DNA of 64,000 nt from Sipunculus nudus (taxonomy: Eukaryota; Annelida; Sipuncula; Golfingiida; Sipunculidae). The notes below the pieces were generated by a model that was not told the DNA's origin, ran no database searches, and was given only the letters and a program-made list of their open reading frames with translations. Of this stretch, positions 12,653-22,905 are shown in pieces. The translations under genes and the position numbers were made by a program. The DNA is taken from NCBI GenBank assembly GCA_026874595.1, contig CM049313.1, positions 77,324,659 to 77,388,658 of the forward strand. The letters run 5' to 3'. Numbering within the stretch: the stretch's first letter is position 1; each line of letters starts with the position of its first letter.

Positions 12653-13820
12653 TTTATCAGCAGTAAAATTATTCAAATAGTTTACACATTTATTACATGG
12701 TTGTGCCTTCTGTTTTCATCTCAACTGACTTTTATCTGCATGAGCTGCAGTGAGAGGTATTTTTCCTGTTTTTCCTTTCATACATAGGCAGATGCAAATA
12801 GTCACTACTTGACCAAGAAACATCAGAGTGGATACCTGTGTAGGTGCTGGTGAAATCTATTTGGAAACAGGAATTCAGGGCACCTTACCGGTATACGGAA
12901 CTACTTTGCAAAATTACAATTACAATTTTGATTAATTTCTGACAGGTGACAAACACATTTGGGCAGGTGAATTTTATCAACATGTTTGTCTGACTTGGCA
13001 GTAAAAAAGTCTGTGTCTTTACCCTTGAGTTTTTCCGTGATATACAATAGGAAAATTCTGCACTAACCATCCATCTACATTTGATTAAACTGTTTATCTG
13101 CTTGTAAAAGCTGCACAGAAACTATTTCTGCAGTGATTATGATTTGTCTCAGCTGCTCCTTGGGAGCAATTAAAGAGCAGCTCATTCAGCAGCATTTCAA
13201 TTACTGCCAATAAGAGGGCGATAAAAATTTCTTCTATGGTTATTTCACTCGAGCGTTTCTATATATGCATGCAAGTGGGGGCAAACATAATCATAATTTT
13301 CTGAATTGCTACCTGGCATTCGCATTGAAATTCCTATAAATGACAAAAAGGGAGGGCTTTGCTGTGTTTGCAACCAGTGCCTAAAGTAAAGCCAGCAAGC
13401 TGAAGACACAGACAATGTTCAGTGAAGGTTATGTTTGGAGATTGGTAGAATTTATAAATAAAAGGACTTATGTTTATACTATGCCACCTCTCTCTATCAC
13501 GAGGATATTTAAATGATTTACATAACAGTTAAAACTTGTGACAATGTAAATGCTGGACATAGAGGGAAGGTAACTTTTAATAAATTTGAGTGACATATTT
13601 TCTATTTTTAGATTCTTCTTTAGTTATAGAACACTTAGTTTGGTAAGTAATGCAAAATTCACCAGATGAAACCAAAATTTCTGTGATGTAATTCTGCAGA
13701 AAAGCATGACAATTTTACCACAATTATGTGAAAACACCACGCAAATACCAGTATTTCGCAACTCATATTCATATTTGTGTTCCTTGCGTATGGATATGTA
13801 GCTTCATTATTTCATGAACA
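12653..13820. other. No gene seen; possible conserved regulatory patch
   Basis: No exon found. The segment 13080-13330 is less AT-rich, has several homeodomain-type ATTA or TAAT cores, and contains AATTACTGCCAATAAGAG (13199-13216). That motif recurs with one change at 21439-21456. Regulatory function is only a suggestion. Confidence 0.4.
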
Positions 13821-14559
13821 TTAAGGTGGCACGACTGGTCCCCCCAGCTGACCTGACTTTGTTTCAGTTTTTCCATTGCATGGAACAATCTAATGCTTTA
13901 ATACCCCCTAAAGTATACATTTTCTGAAAGCTGAGAAAATTCTCTATAGTTTGGTGATAATAAACTTTGTTTCCGAGGAACAGGTTTGATTTTGTAAGAA
14001 TTTTAATTTAATTTTAATTTTCAACAAAAAATCGTTTATTCCAGCACAACTAAAGCACATACAGAAAATCTTCTTAAATAAATCGAGAATTTAGATAATA
14101 ATCCCCAGGCGGTTTTTTGTTCAGTGAGTTAAGTTTAAAAATTACGATTTTACAGAGTATTTAATTTTGAAATCTTCACAAATCATTTCATTTTTTACTT
14201 TTACCTTAATAAAATCCTTCAAACTTTGTATAGGCGTAAAATACAAAAACACTTTTTAGAAGACATATTAACAATTATATATCTCAAAGATGGTATGTTT
14301 CGGACAAGTGATTACTGAGAAATAACGCTCTAAAGATAAGGTGTTCAGGTGAAATGATGTTTCGAGAAAATGGCCAAAAACTATATTCTTAGAGATCATT
14401 CGTCCTACACACTTTACTAACCACAACTACATGTTGACAGTCACATGAATTTGGTCAAGACGGTGGTTCCTATCAAACCATGATATAATAACATGGATTA
14501 ATTGACTAATATGCTTTAAAAACGTATTAAAACGATAAAAGGTTGACCTGTCACACAAG

Positions 14560-14760
14560 CGACTTGTCAAACACCACGTGCATGGACTTCAGTAGGCGGA
14601 GCTTACAGTTTTGGCCGAGTGCCAAGGTGTGCTTAGCACCCGACTACTGGGACCCGCGGCAGAACAGGTGCATCGCCGGGCCTAATAGGTAACTGCGTGT
14701 TTACACAGGAACTAGGGGAGCGGGATTTATGGGCATTCAAGGAGAACGAAGATTGATTTA
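14560..14760. promoter_or_regulatory. CpG-rich patch inside the TTAA element
   Basis: CpG density is high relative to flanking sequence. It contains CACGTG (E-box), CCCGCGG and GGCGGAGC. It lies about 560 bp beyond the 3' side of the minus-strand exon pair, or upstream of the plus-strand frame at 14850-15061, so it could be a promoter. No TATA box or defined start site. Confidence 0.3.
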
Positions 14761-14849
14761 CTTATCACGGTTTACAACCTTTATAGGTATTTAGGGGTTG
14801 ACAATAGAGACGAGTTTATAACGATCATACAAATCTCGCATACACATAC

Positions 14850-15061
14850 AAGTCATATGTGAAATCTGGACTTATTGTTTATTGGAGGGAAGAATAGGAA
14901 GACGGTGGTTTGTCACTTTCATACATCATGCACACACATTCAAGTCACAGAAGGAGCCCGATTATCTTATAAGAAGGTTTATTTACATGGAATCTATAAA
15001 TGGCAACAAATTAAAGAATCAACAAATAACAGCGTCCAAGAAGGTCTGGAGGTTCACGGCG
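14850..15061 (+). other. Weak exon-like open frame
   Basis: Two overlapping plus-strand frames are open here (about 60-70 codons each). Both close before an AATAAA at about 15076. One frame reads through YLIRRFIYMESINGNKLKNQ and ends at TAG (15059-15061). Composition is less AT-biased than nearby chance frames. No family is recognised and I see no clear splice acceptor. It could be the 3' exon of something carried by the TTAA element, or chance. Confidence 0.2.
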
Positions 15062-15325
15062 TAGGCCCCCTGAAAAATAAAACGCATAATTAACCAGATA
15101 TGTCGTATATAATAAATAATATATATGAATGTATATATATATATATTTACAACTGCCAGAAGTAAGGTTTATATTTTAATATATGCAAAATAAACGTGAA
15201 TATACAATTACTAATTATATAGTTAATACATCCTTGACCCTCATTGTTTACACACTTTAGTTTTATAAACTGTTTATATGCTCTGTTTAGTGCGTAACAT
15301 TATACATTTCAACACTATTACGTAC

Positions 15326-15429
15326 CGGACGTATTCGCCTTTCACTTGCCCAGGATACATGGCTCTAACGTAGGCCAGAACCACAGGCGGCAGAGCGTAT
15401 TGTGCACCTTCAGGACCAACCTCGTCACG
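15326..15429 (-). CDS. Candidate internal exon, unknown protein
   Basis: On the minus strand the segment opens after TTTACTCCAG (acceptor AG at 15431-15430) and ends before GTACGT (donor). It encodes 34 codons plus two bases beginning RDEVGPEGAQYALPPVVLAY. Its phase matches the exon at 15596-15745, whose donor also falls between codons, so the two join in frame. The composition (Gly, Pro, Val, Glu, Arg) is unlike the Phe/Ile/Lys-rich chance frames of this window. No domain is recognised. It lies inside the TTAA-flanked element. It could be element-encoded or a captured host exon; I cannot name a function. Confidence 0.4.
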
Positions 15430-15595
15430 CTGGAGTAAAATTCTAAACAACGAGTCAGTTATATTCATTTCGCTGAAATAAGCAGCTACATATCTCAATA
15501 TCTCTCACGGCTCATAATGATATTATATGATATTGAATAAAGTGACACTGAGTCTCTTCTAAATAAAATATTTTTCTATTTATAAATAAACTTAC

Positions 15596-15745
15596 TTTCA
15601 GCTCTCTGGCCCAGTGACAGTAAAAGCAGAATCTGATCTGCTTGTGGCTTTTCCCTCTTCTTTTCATTGCATCACCCTTCATGATAATACTGTGGCTATC
15701 AGTTTGATCACGGAAGTAGGTTCGGCCCGCTGAGACTTCTTGATA
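15596..15745 (-). CDS. Candidate exon with GTAAGT donor, unknown protein
   Basis: A 50-codon minus-strand frame runs from an in-frame TGA (15746-15748) to the strong donor CTGAAA|GTAAGT (GT at 15595-15594). It contains the basic, Cys/His-bearing stretch KRRGKSHKQIRFCFYCHWAR. An internal ATG lies at 15682. The intron to the next candidate exon (15429) would be 166 bp, a plausible size. The upstream part overlaps a second open frame on the same strand (15679-15894), which suggests a frameshift. Cys-x-x-Cys-His could be part of a metal-binding motif, but there is too little to assign a family. Confidence 0.4.
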
Positions 15746-15894
15746 TCATTCAACTGCTGCAGTTTTTCAAGTGGATTCGGGATTTGCGTCGTCGGCCCAT
15801 CGTAGTTTCGTTTGGTAGTGGCGTAATATTTATTTGTTGCGGTGTTGACAGTATGAATATCATAGACGTTATGGTTGGGATATGAAGCAGCTTT
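15679..15894 (-). pseudogene. Overlapping open frame, possible frameshifted continuation
   Basis: 71 codons in the neighbouring minus-strand frame, ending at TGA 15681-15679, which overlaps the ATG at 15682. It holds a polar, protein-like run ending PLEKLQQLNDIKKSQ near 15740, exactly where the downstream frame (15596-15745) becomes open. The simplest reading is one coding segment broken by a single-base shift near 15735-15745; separate chance frames are the alternative. No ATG starts this frame, so an upstream exon or a lost start would be required. No family recognised. Confidence 0.3.
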
Positions 15895-16449
15895 TTATAA
15901 AGTAATTTTACGTATCTGTCGATAGGCTTACGATATAGCAGAAATAACATGATGTGAAGTGAAAATTTGTGTTTCAACGTAACATACCCGAAAAAAAGAC
16001 AGAAAGGCCAATGACACTAACAGATCATTCACAAGGACGGGTTTGTTTGCACACTAATTAGCTAGAGTTAGGGTTGCTCTCCAATGCTTATCAGTTGTAT
16101 GCTCAGCTAATTAGATTGGGCTATCAAACGTTGACCGTCAGTTCTTGCCACGGAGGTACTTAGCCCATGCATTAATTAAACACTTGCACCTCGAGATTGG
16201 CTGAATGACCCAGGTGATGGCTGGGGGCAGAGTGATTGACAGGCCTGTGGCAGGGCTGTAGTTAGTTTACAAACACCCTGTCATAACATCTTGGTGTTTA
16301 CTGAATAGAAGTCACCCTTTTCCACAAAATGCACCAGGCGACCCAAAATGTGTTCAGCTGCATTAGATCCGCCCAGTATTCAATATTATGTATACCTTTT
16401 ATTGAAAAAACACCAATTTTTAGGATTTTGACCAGTCGTGCCACCTTAA

Positions 16450-17526
16450 CCTCAGTGTTTCAGATAGTGGCTCAGTCCTGTGCAGAGTATGTCATTTGTT
16501 TAGTTTATCTGCATGATAATGATGATACACAGATAGTTTACTCTATAATGGGTTTTATAAAAACTTTAGTCAGTCTAGATATTTTGATCTTTTGGAAGAC
16601 CAACTTCTTTTGCTGGAGAGAAACATCCTGAAAAAAGCACAGACTGTCAGTCTGTAACTAGGCAAATTCCATTATTATCAAACCAGGCAGGTGAGAGATG
16701 AAACCAAAAAGTTTGACTTATGTTCTCCTGTGGAAGACTTCATGACAGGTTGTGAGCTTCATGAGGACTTGGCCACACAAGTGGGTATCAGGTAGGTCAA
16801 ACTGGTGGTTAATGTGGAAAAAGGTTTAATCAATACAAAATAAGGCTTGATAGCAAGTGTCTGATTCTGTCAGTTCCCTGGTATATTGAATACCTTATTG
16901 CTGTGCCGTGTTTTGATGATGGTGTAAGATGACTTTAGTGTGTTATTTGAACCAAAAATATACAAATTACTTGTCACCTAATATTGCACCATAATTTATC
17001 ATTACCTATGACCCTTTCATGGTAATTATTGTTATTTATACAGTTATAAATGTTTTATATATTTTATCTAGGTCATCATGCATGGGTTTCTGAGCAAAGT
17101 GTATGTGTGGCATGTGCGAATAGTGTCAGAAGTCAACAGTCACAACTATTAATTAGCCTACCTTTAAAAATGTTTATGTTTTGCAAAGAGAAGCACCATA
17201 CATACTGACAGCTGTTTTAGACTTGCTTTTGAATTTGGACACTTCCACAGATTTACTGTGAGACATATAAAATGGTTTGCATTGCATATATTTAGCCATG
17301 CAAGAATATACAAATAGAGTTTGAAATGTTCAAGGACCCACAGGTGGCGACAGGCATAATGCTTGCATTTTTTCACTGGCCCTTGTTTTCTTGAGAAGCA
17401 AGCCCCATGGGCTTGGAAAAATTTACACTTGCAAGAACATCCCCCAGTGTACACCACCAGGTCTCCTGTGCACAACCTGAACCATCAATCATGATATATT
17501 AAAAAATACCTGACAGGTATATTTAT
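16450..17526. other. No confident gene; one Cys-rich open frame
   Basis: On the minus strand 17290-17475 encodes a Cys/His-rich stretch with CSCKCKFF and, 20 residues on, KKCKHYACRHLW. The spacing vaguely recalls a SWIM-type zinc finger (CxC..CxH). The frame then runs into AT-rich chance-like sequence and lacks clear splice sites, so I do not call a gene. Confidence 0.3.
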
Positions 17527-18648
17527 TAGCTCAGCTAACTGTAAGACTACTGAGGTATAGGAATGGCGCTTTGTCCGTCGTCTGTCGGACACAAATCATA
17601 ACTGCTGGTCCTAGAAACTTATGAGTGAATATCCAGGGAGGTCAATAAAAAATCTCCAGATGATAACTCCAGGTTGGATTGACACATGGATTACAAATTT
17701 GACTTACATATGGCCCACCACAAAAGCAAGAACCTATATTATTTTGGAGTCATGAGGTAAAAGGTCAATGTCACATGACTCACTTATTTAAAAAGATTAT
17801 GGCTGCATTTTTAAGCCAAGCTTTTCATCCCGAACTTTCCATTGTGCACATTTAGCTGACTTGTCAGTATGAAGAGAGCATAAATGATTTGGGGTCACAA
17901 GGTCAAAGTTCAAGGTCACAGCGGCCATCTGTTCACAAATTAGTTTCCAGATGACAAATTGGTTTCAAACTTAACTTATATATGGCTCACCAGTAAAGTA
18001 AGAACAGTGTTGATTTTTGAGTTGAATGGTCAAAGGTCAAGGACAAATTTCTTTAAAAAGATATGCATTTGAAGCCAAACTTTTCACCGCAAACCTTCCA
18101 TCTTCAAGATATTGCTAACCTGCCAATGGGGAAAGATTCTGTTCAATTTTGGGGTCATAGGGTCAAAGGTCAAGATCAAAGGGCCCATCCATTCACAAAT
18201 TAGTTTATGGATGATAATTCTGCTTTGGATAGACAGATTGGCTTCAAACTTGATTTAATAATGACCCACCACTTAAGTAAATTCATTTTGATTTTCAGGG
18301 TCCAGAGATCAAACTTGAAGGTTAAAGGAGCCACATCTTTAAAAAGATTGTGGATGCACTTTAAATTAAATTTTCATCCAGAAATTTCATTTTTCACACA
18401 TGGCTTAATTGCCCAAAGTGAGGAAATCTGTAGATTTTTAAGGTTACCTGGTCAGAGGTCAAGGTCACTTTTTAAAAGATTGTTACAATATTGTAAATTC
18501 TGCAAGTTTAAGGATAATAAGTTCTAAGATTTATTGGTCACAAGGTCATTGGTTAAGGTCACAGGACTGTCATTCTGAAAAATTTCATTAAATATATCCT
18601 TATAGACAAATTCAGCTGAGCATTGAGACCCATGGGTCCCTAGTTGCT
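17527..18648 (+). mobile_element. Family 2 tandem-core element, copy A
   Basis: The 5' end TAGCTCAGCTAACTGTAAG is followed by TGAGGTATAGGAATGGCGC and a GTCCGTCGTCTGTCGGAC block. The 3' end has inverted TTCAGCTGAGC (18611-18621), the palindrome GACCCATGGGTC (18627-18638), then CCTAGTT. Between them lie about three tandem units anchored by ACAAATTAGTTTC (17935 and 18195, 260 bp apart) and an earlier diverged unit about 290 bp upstream. Units carry direct-repeat nuclear-receptor-like motifs, annotated separately. No coding capacity. Architecture suggests a non-autonomous Helentron-like element. Confidence 0.65.
17900..18461 (+). promoter_or_regulatory. Array of DR1-type nuclear receptor motifs in copy A
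   Basis: AGGTCAAAGTTCA (17900-17912), TGGTCAAAGGTCA (18027-18039), AGGGTCAAAGGTCA (18159-18172) and GGTCAGAGGTCA (18450-18461) are one-base-spaced direct repeats of AGGTCA-like half sites. The first overlaps a TCAAGGTCA monomer site (17910-17918). Such motifs bind HNF4/RXR/COUP and ERR/SF-1-type receptors in animals. They recur because the element's tandem unit recurs; binding is not shown. Confidence 0.5.
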
Positions 18649-18880
18649 CAGTTTCTAATCCTCAAAAGAAGGTAGTCCTAAAGGAGGGGTTGGTAAGCCA
18701 CACATGGCCAAAAAAAGGGGTGTGGACATGCTGCCAGAAAACATTCTTTCACATAGGTGTCAATAAATATATGTGATATACAGCAGATGTATCATTTAAT
18801 AATATTAAATTAGGATTTTCCAATTAAATATATATGGATTTATTTTACATGTATTTTACAAATAAAACTTTATTATAAAT
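18649..18880. other. No feature seen
   Basis: AT-rich spacer between copy A and the SINE. Confidence 0.5.
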
Positions 18881-19206
18881 AATCGCGGCACTCTTTATGG
18901 CTCAGATAGTGGCCTTCAGGAGTGCGTTAGGGTGGAAGAAACCACAGAACTTTTTTTCTTTGTTTTATTATTGTATTGTATTTGGATTTACTGAATTACA
19001 TGTTATTGATTATAAAAAAGTACATTCATTAGCACTTTTTTGCTACTTTTCCTATTCAGTAGAAATAAATATGTTTAAACCAACCTAGAGAAAACCACCG
19101 ACCTTGGAGAGGTAACTACAACCCACTCTCATAGCCACGCTGGGGATCAAACCCTGGCCACCAGTGGAGAGAGTCCAGCATTTTACCCCTCTGCTGTTAA
19201 GTCCCC
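18881..19206 (-). mobile_element. tRNA-derived SINE, interrupted copy
   Basis: Read on the minus strand it starts with an A-box-like region near 19195, then a B box (reverse complement of GGGATCAAACCC, 19143-19154). It continues with GTGGCTATGAGAGTGGGTTG and GGTGGTTTTCTCTAGG, and ends in GTGCCGCGATTA. The same order is found uninterrupted at 49677-49868. Here the body is split at about 18948-19084 by AT-rich DNA absent from the other copy. Confidence 0.7.
18948..19084. repeat. About 137-bp insertion within the SINE
   Basis: The SINE body reads GAAGAAACCACAGAAC, then this AT-rich segment, then CTAGAGAAAACC. In the 49.7-kb copy the two sides are joined as GAGGAAACCGG..CCAGAGAAAACC. No terminal repeats are evident in the inserted sequence, so its origin is unknown. 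Confidence 0.55.
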
Positions 19207-19624
19207 ACATATTGATTTTAAATCTAGATGATCAGTTCAGTTTACTAAGGTACCCCTTTCCTTTAAGTGCCAGTGTTAAAATTATCTTTTGTTGGTATTA
19301 GTTGGCCTCTTAGAGAATATTTTAAGAAGAAGAAACTGACTGAATTCTTATGCATTGACCTATTACTAAAGATAAGGTTTCTCAGAAAATGTGTGTATTC
19401 TTTAATAAATTTGTGAATAGATTTTCTAATGTATGAACAATAAAATATTAAAGAACATACCCAGTTTGCACAAGCTGTTATTTGGTATATAATCATGGAC
19501 ATGCTGAATCGATACAATAAAAATGAAAGGATTCTATGCAAATACATGAATCTCTTTATGATTTTGAGTAACTGTTCCGTAACATTTTTTAGCAAAATAA
19601 CATTTAATTCAGTTATACTTGTTA
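19207..19624. other. No gene seen
   Basis: A 146-codon minus-strand open frame (19263-19703) crosses into the next element's terminal repeat. It is dominated by Phe, Ile, Leu, Ser and Lys, and I regard it as chance. Confidence 0.5.
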
Positions 19625-20532
19625 CAGTGGAGGGCCGTTCATCCGAACATCTCGGGGGACACGGGTTTTGTTCGGATAAACGAACGTTCGGATGAACGAA
19701 CATCTGTAAAATAAAATCGCTTCATCGATGTTGTCATCCCGGTATTACTACTAAATGGTGGTACGGTGTCACGGACTTCGGTTAGCTTTCAGAGTTATAA
19801 AAAACGTGAACAGAACGGAATAATGTGTTATAAATACCTTTTTACTATCAAATCAAAATTTCAATCAAGCTATTATAATATCTTTAATTACTTTATTAAG
19901 ATTTTTTGTCAGTAAAGTACATGTACCAGTTAATCTTTCTCAAACGTTCCCGTTCTTGCAATTCACGCACGTGGGATCGGAATTTGTCGATGTGGCTGGT
20001 GTCCGCTGACAAGGCCTCGCCCTGAATCTCAAGCTGCCGGATGCCGTGGCGTTCCTTGAACCGCTGAGCCACCCACTTGACCCACTGTTAAACTGCTCAG
20101 ATGAGTACAAGTTTGAGCGTATCAGAGTCCGACATTATCAGCTCAAAATCTACTCGCTCTCATGGCCGGATGGTTTGCAGGTGTGAACAACTCGACATTG
20201 CAGGACACAAGGTTAATTAGGGGACTCGGCCGGTGGTAGTTTTCACATCTATAACTGCTCAAATGAGTACAAGCCCAAGCTGCGTGGGTACAACTTGGGT
20301 AATTAGGCGTTGTCACACCAGCAGAAACGAACCGGTGATGCATTACTAATTAGTTGGGACCGGGAGTAAATACACGAGCCATTATCAGTTCTTCTTATTG
20401 AATAAATATTATTTTTATATTTCCAGATTTTCAAAATTAAGGAATAAACGGTCATAATTTCGGTTCTCCAGTTTTAATTACAGATAAACGATTTTACGGA
20501 TAAACGGTGTTCGGATGAACGGCGCTCCACTG
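19625..20532. mobile_element. pogo/Tigger-like DNA transposon, non-autonomous
   Basis: Terminal inverted repeats of 25 bp with one mismatch start CAGTGGAG at 19625-19649 and end CTCCACTG at 20508-20532. Inside the ends the motif TTCGGATRAACG recurs. The left flank is TA and the right flank TT, so a TA duplication, expected for Tc1/mariner-pogo elements, has probably mutated on one side. The interior is CpG-rich compared with its surroundings and includes a minus-strand fragment resembling the CENP-B-type DNA-binding domain of Tigger transposases. At 908 bp it cannot encode a full transposase. Confidence 0.75.
19896..20087 (-). pseudogene. Fragment of pogo/Tigger transposase (CENP-B-type HTH region)
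   Basis: This 63-codon minus-strand frame includes VAQRFKERHGIRQLEIQGE followed by ALSAD. It matches in style the second helix-turn-helix of the CENP-B/Tigger DNA-binding region (W..RF..RHGI..-..GE..SAD), which contacts the transposon ends. The same frame extends upstream to an ATG at 20135-20133 but is broken by TGA (20099-20097) and TAA (20090-20088). The frame ends at TAA 19898-19896, which overlaps an AATAAA polyadenylation-like signal. The DDE catalytic domain is absent. It lies inside matching terminal repeats, so it is a remnant of the element's own gene. Family assignment is from memory of the motif and needs a profile search. Confidence 0.6.
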
Positions 20533-22522
20533 TTCTTTGAAAAAAGACAGATGTATGATTAGTTAGTGTATGGTGTTTGAAAATTGCTTGTGTATTTTCT
20601 ATAGCAAATTTTAATGACATGTTTATTGTGGTCCTCTGAGAGAAAGATTTGCCTACTTTTTCCCATTCAGGTATTAGCATTAAAGTTTACATTTATATGA
20701 CTTCAGTTTGTTTTCTAAAAATTCTAAACATTTTTTAAAGTCCTGGGACAGAAAATGAACATACTTTTTGGAAGCACACAAAGTAGTATGAACAATATGG
20801 CATCAGGTATACTTGATACTTAGGTCTGTATAATTATAGCCGAAAATAGAAAAATGCATATATTTGTTTGAACTTGATTTCTCTTTGGCCAGGATAACAT
20901 GTATAGGACAAAAACCGGATACTGCTCATGTATTTGTGAAGGTTTATTAAAAAAAACTTTAGAAGCAGAAATTTTGTGAACCAGGTACCCAAAATAGGTC
21001 ACTAGAATGGATTCAGCTGTGGGAAATTGGCTAATTTTGATAATCCAGTTCAAATTTCTACTGCAGTGTGTTAAATGTTATATATAAAACATTTGTACCA
21101 GTTTGACCCAGGTTGCTGCATTGGTGACATGTTACTCTGATGCCTTTCCCATAATCCCTCAATAAAGTGTGTAAAAAGGAATTCTTGGTGCTCACCAGTG
21201 TGTTATCAGCATAACTGTGCTATTGTTGTGGGACCAGTGCATAATTTATCGCTTTGCACACAAAGGTACATCCCCTTGTATTATCAGGCTAGTTTCTTTC
21301 ACCAGGGTTCTGTTTTTCAGTTCCTCCTTGGGGATTTGGCTGAGTTCATGAACACCTGAATTGGTAGTCACTGGTAAAGCACAATTGCTTTTAGCAGAAA
21401 ATAACACATAAACCATAGAGATCTACAAACGCTCATTTAATTACAGCCAATAAGAGTGTGGATTGTAGACGAAAGCATTCTCTGAATATTACACAGTTGC
21501 ACTAAGTGAGTTTATTGTCGTAAATGGAGGCGGGAATGAAACCACATAAGGGATATAAAATTAAACATCTTCTGTCTACGCTTGTTATTGTCCACTATTT
21601 GTACACAGGTGTGTTTAGCTATATTTTTAATTCACAACACCTGGTTGACTTTATATATATATATTCCCACATGATACTTTATATATTTTACATGAATTAA
21701 TCACCTGGTACCATCATAATGTTGTAAGTGAGGTATACAGTGTTGCATGTGTCAGATTACTTCAGTTTGTGAAATATTTGCTTATCTACCAATCCACCTC
21801 TGATGATTTTCACAGTTTCAGTTATTATATTGCCTGTGGTTTGAAATATGATTTTGAATTGACTGCCAAAGTTGCATGCAGTCAATACTTTATCTATCAC
21901 ACCTGATAACATACATGTATTAACCACTGGTGTGCATGCAGTTTTTGAATTATTATAAATTAGTGGAGGGTTACCTTTGCCAGTGATACCCCAGGTTTAG
22001 TAAAATCAGCAAACCTGTGTCAGCAGCAAGGTTGGTTAATTAGAAAAAAAATGTTCCACCTAAGATATATATCTTTTATGTATATCAGTGCATGCTTACA
22101 AACTATTACTCAGAGACAGGATATGGCAGGAACTTTTAAAAATATTCTTAGTGAATTAGATGAGATTATGGGGGTCCAGTGTTGTTATAGGACTCTTATA
22201 TTAAATCCAATTGGAAATTCATTCATTTCAGGATTAGTTTTTCTCTTTTCAAATAATGGAAAATTTTGTTTTACTATAACACTAGTATATCATTAGCTGC
22301 TATTATCATGACAGCATCGTGATGTAAATTGTAAATGAAAGAAGGAAAGGAGGCAAAAGAAAAACCACTTTCAGTCCATCATGTGTTTTCCAAATATTTC
22401 TGTAAATAAATATGTAGAATTGAAAAATAAGATTTACTTTTATTAGTCCTCAAGGACAGGAAGATACTAGTTTAAATTTATCATTGTTTTGAAAATAGTC
22501 AGTGGGTATACAGCTATTTTAC
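20533..22522. other. No gene seen
   Basis: Mostly AT-rich. 21430-21560 is a less AT-rich patch with AATTACAGCCAATAAGAG (21439-21456), GGAGGCGGGAA and a TATAAAA at about 21555, possibly regulatory. Nothing else was found. Confidence 0.45.
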
Positions 22523-22615
22523 ATTTTATTAAACTTTGGATTGTCTGCATTTGGTGCAGCCAAGCCAGCTCTTGTCTGTGTTGTTTGTTTTCCTGCATTT
22601 GGGCCAGATTCTGGT
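22523..22615 (-). CDS. Candidate exon, coiled-coil-like peptide
   Basis: On the minus strand CTCCTTACAG (a good acceptor, AG at 22617-22616) precedes a frame reading QNLAQMQENKQHRQELAW. This is Gln/Glu/His/Lys-rich and amphipathic, unlike chance frames here. A GTAAAA donor candidate follows at 22522. If that donor is not used, the frame continues into AT-rich sequence to a TAG at 22469-22467. No partner exon in phase has been identified and no family is recognised. Confidence 0.3.
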
Positions 22616-22827
22616 CTGTAAGGAGTGTACACAAACAGATCAGTAAGAGCTTAGTTTTTATCCTGCTGGAGGCGGTTGGCAAGTTTCAGTGTCATGTGCA
22701 GTAGCCTTGTCATCTGTTTATGTATCAGCCCTCTCAGCAGCTAGAATTCCTTCTCATTTACCAAGGAAAATGTTGTCAGTACTTTCTCAGTTTCATCATG
22801 GCCTGCCGTTATGTAGTTAAAAAGACA

Positions 22828-22905
22828 CATGACTCAGGCACACCACATGACTCAGGCACACCACATGACTCAGGCACACCACATGACTCAGGCACACCAC
22901 ATGAC
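22828..22905 (+). repeat. 18-bp minisatellite, 4.3 units
   Basis: Perfect units of CATGACTCAGGCACACCA start at 22828, 22846, 22864 and 22882, with a partial at 22900. The period is a multiple of three, so frames through it are open on both strands. Flanks show no gene, so I treat this as a simple tandem repeat. TGACTCA within the unit is an AP-1 type motif. Confidence 0.9.

Larger units (their letters stand above)
13821..16449. mobile_element. TTAA-flanked DNA transposon with perfect 20-bp TIRs
   Basis: TTAAGGTGGCACGACTGGTC occurs at 13821-13840 and its exact reverse complement at 16430-16449, 2.63 kb apart. The outermost TTAA on both sides is the expected target duplication of piggyBac and Kolobok superfamilies. 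The first bases after it are GG, which fits Kolobok (purine start) better than piggyBac (usually CCY). The interior is partly CpG-rich and carries minus-strand exon-like frames (15326-15894) that I cannot assign to a transposase. Similarity between the ends stops at the 20-bp arms. It could be a degraded autonomous element, or an element that captured host exons. Confidence 0.65.

Noticed and set aside
17290-17475. SWIM-type zinc-finger exon
   Set aside because: Cys and His spacing is only loosely similar, no splice sites bound it well, and the frame runs into chance-like sequence.
19263-19703. 146-codon minus-strand open frame, the longest in the window
   Set aside because: Composition is that of AT-rich chance sequence. 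It begins inside the pogo-like terminal repeat, and no motif or splice context supports it.
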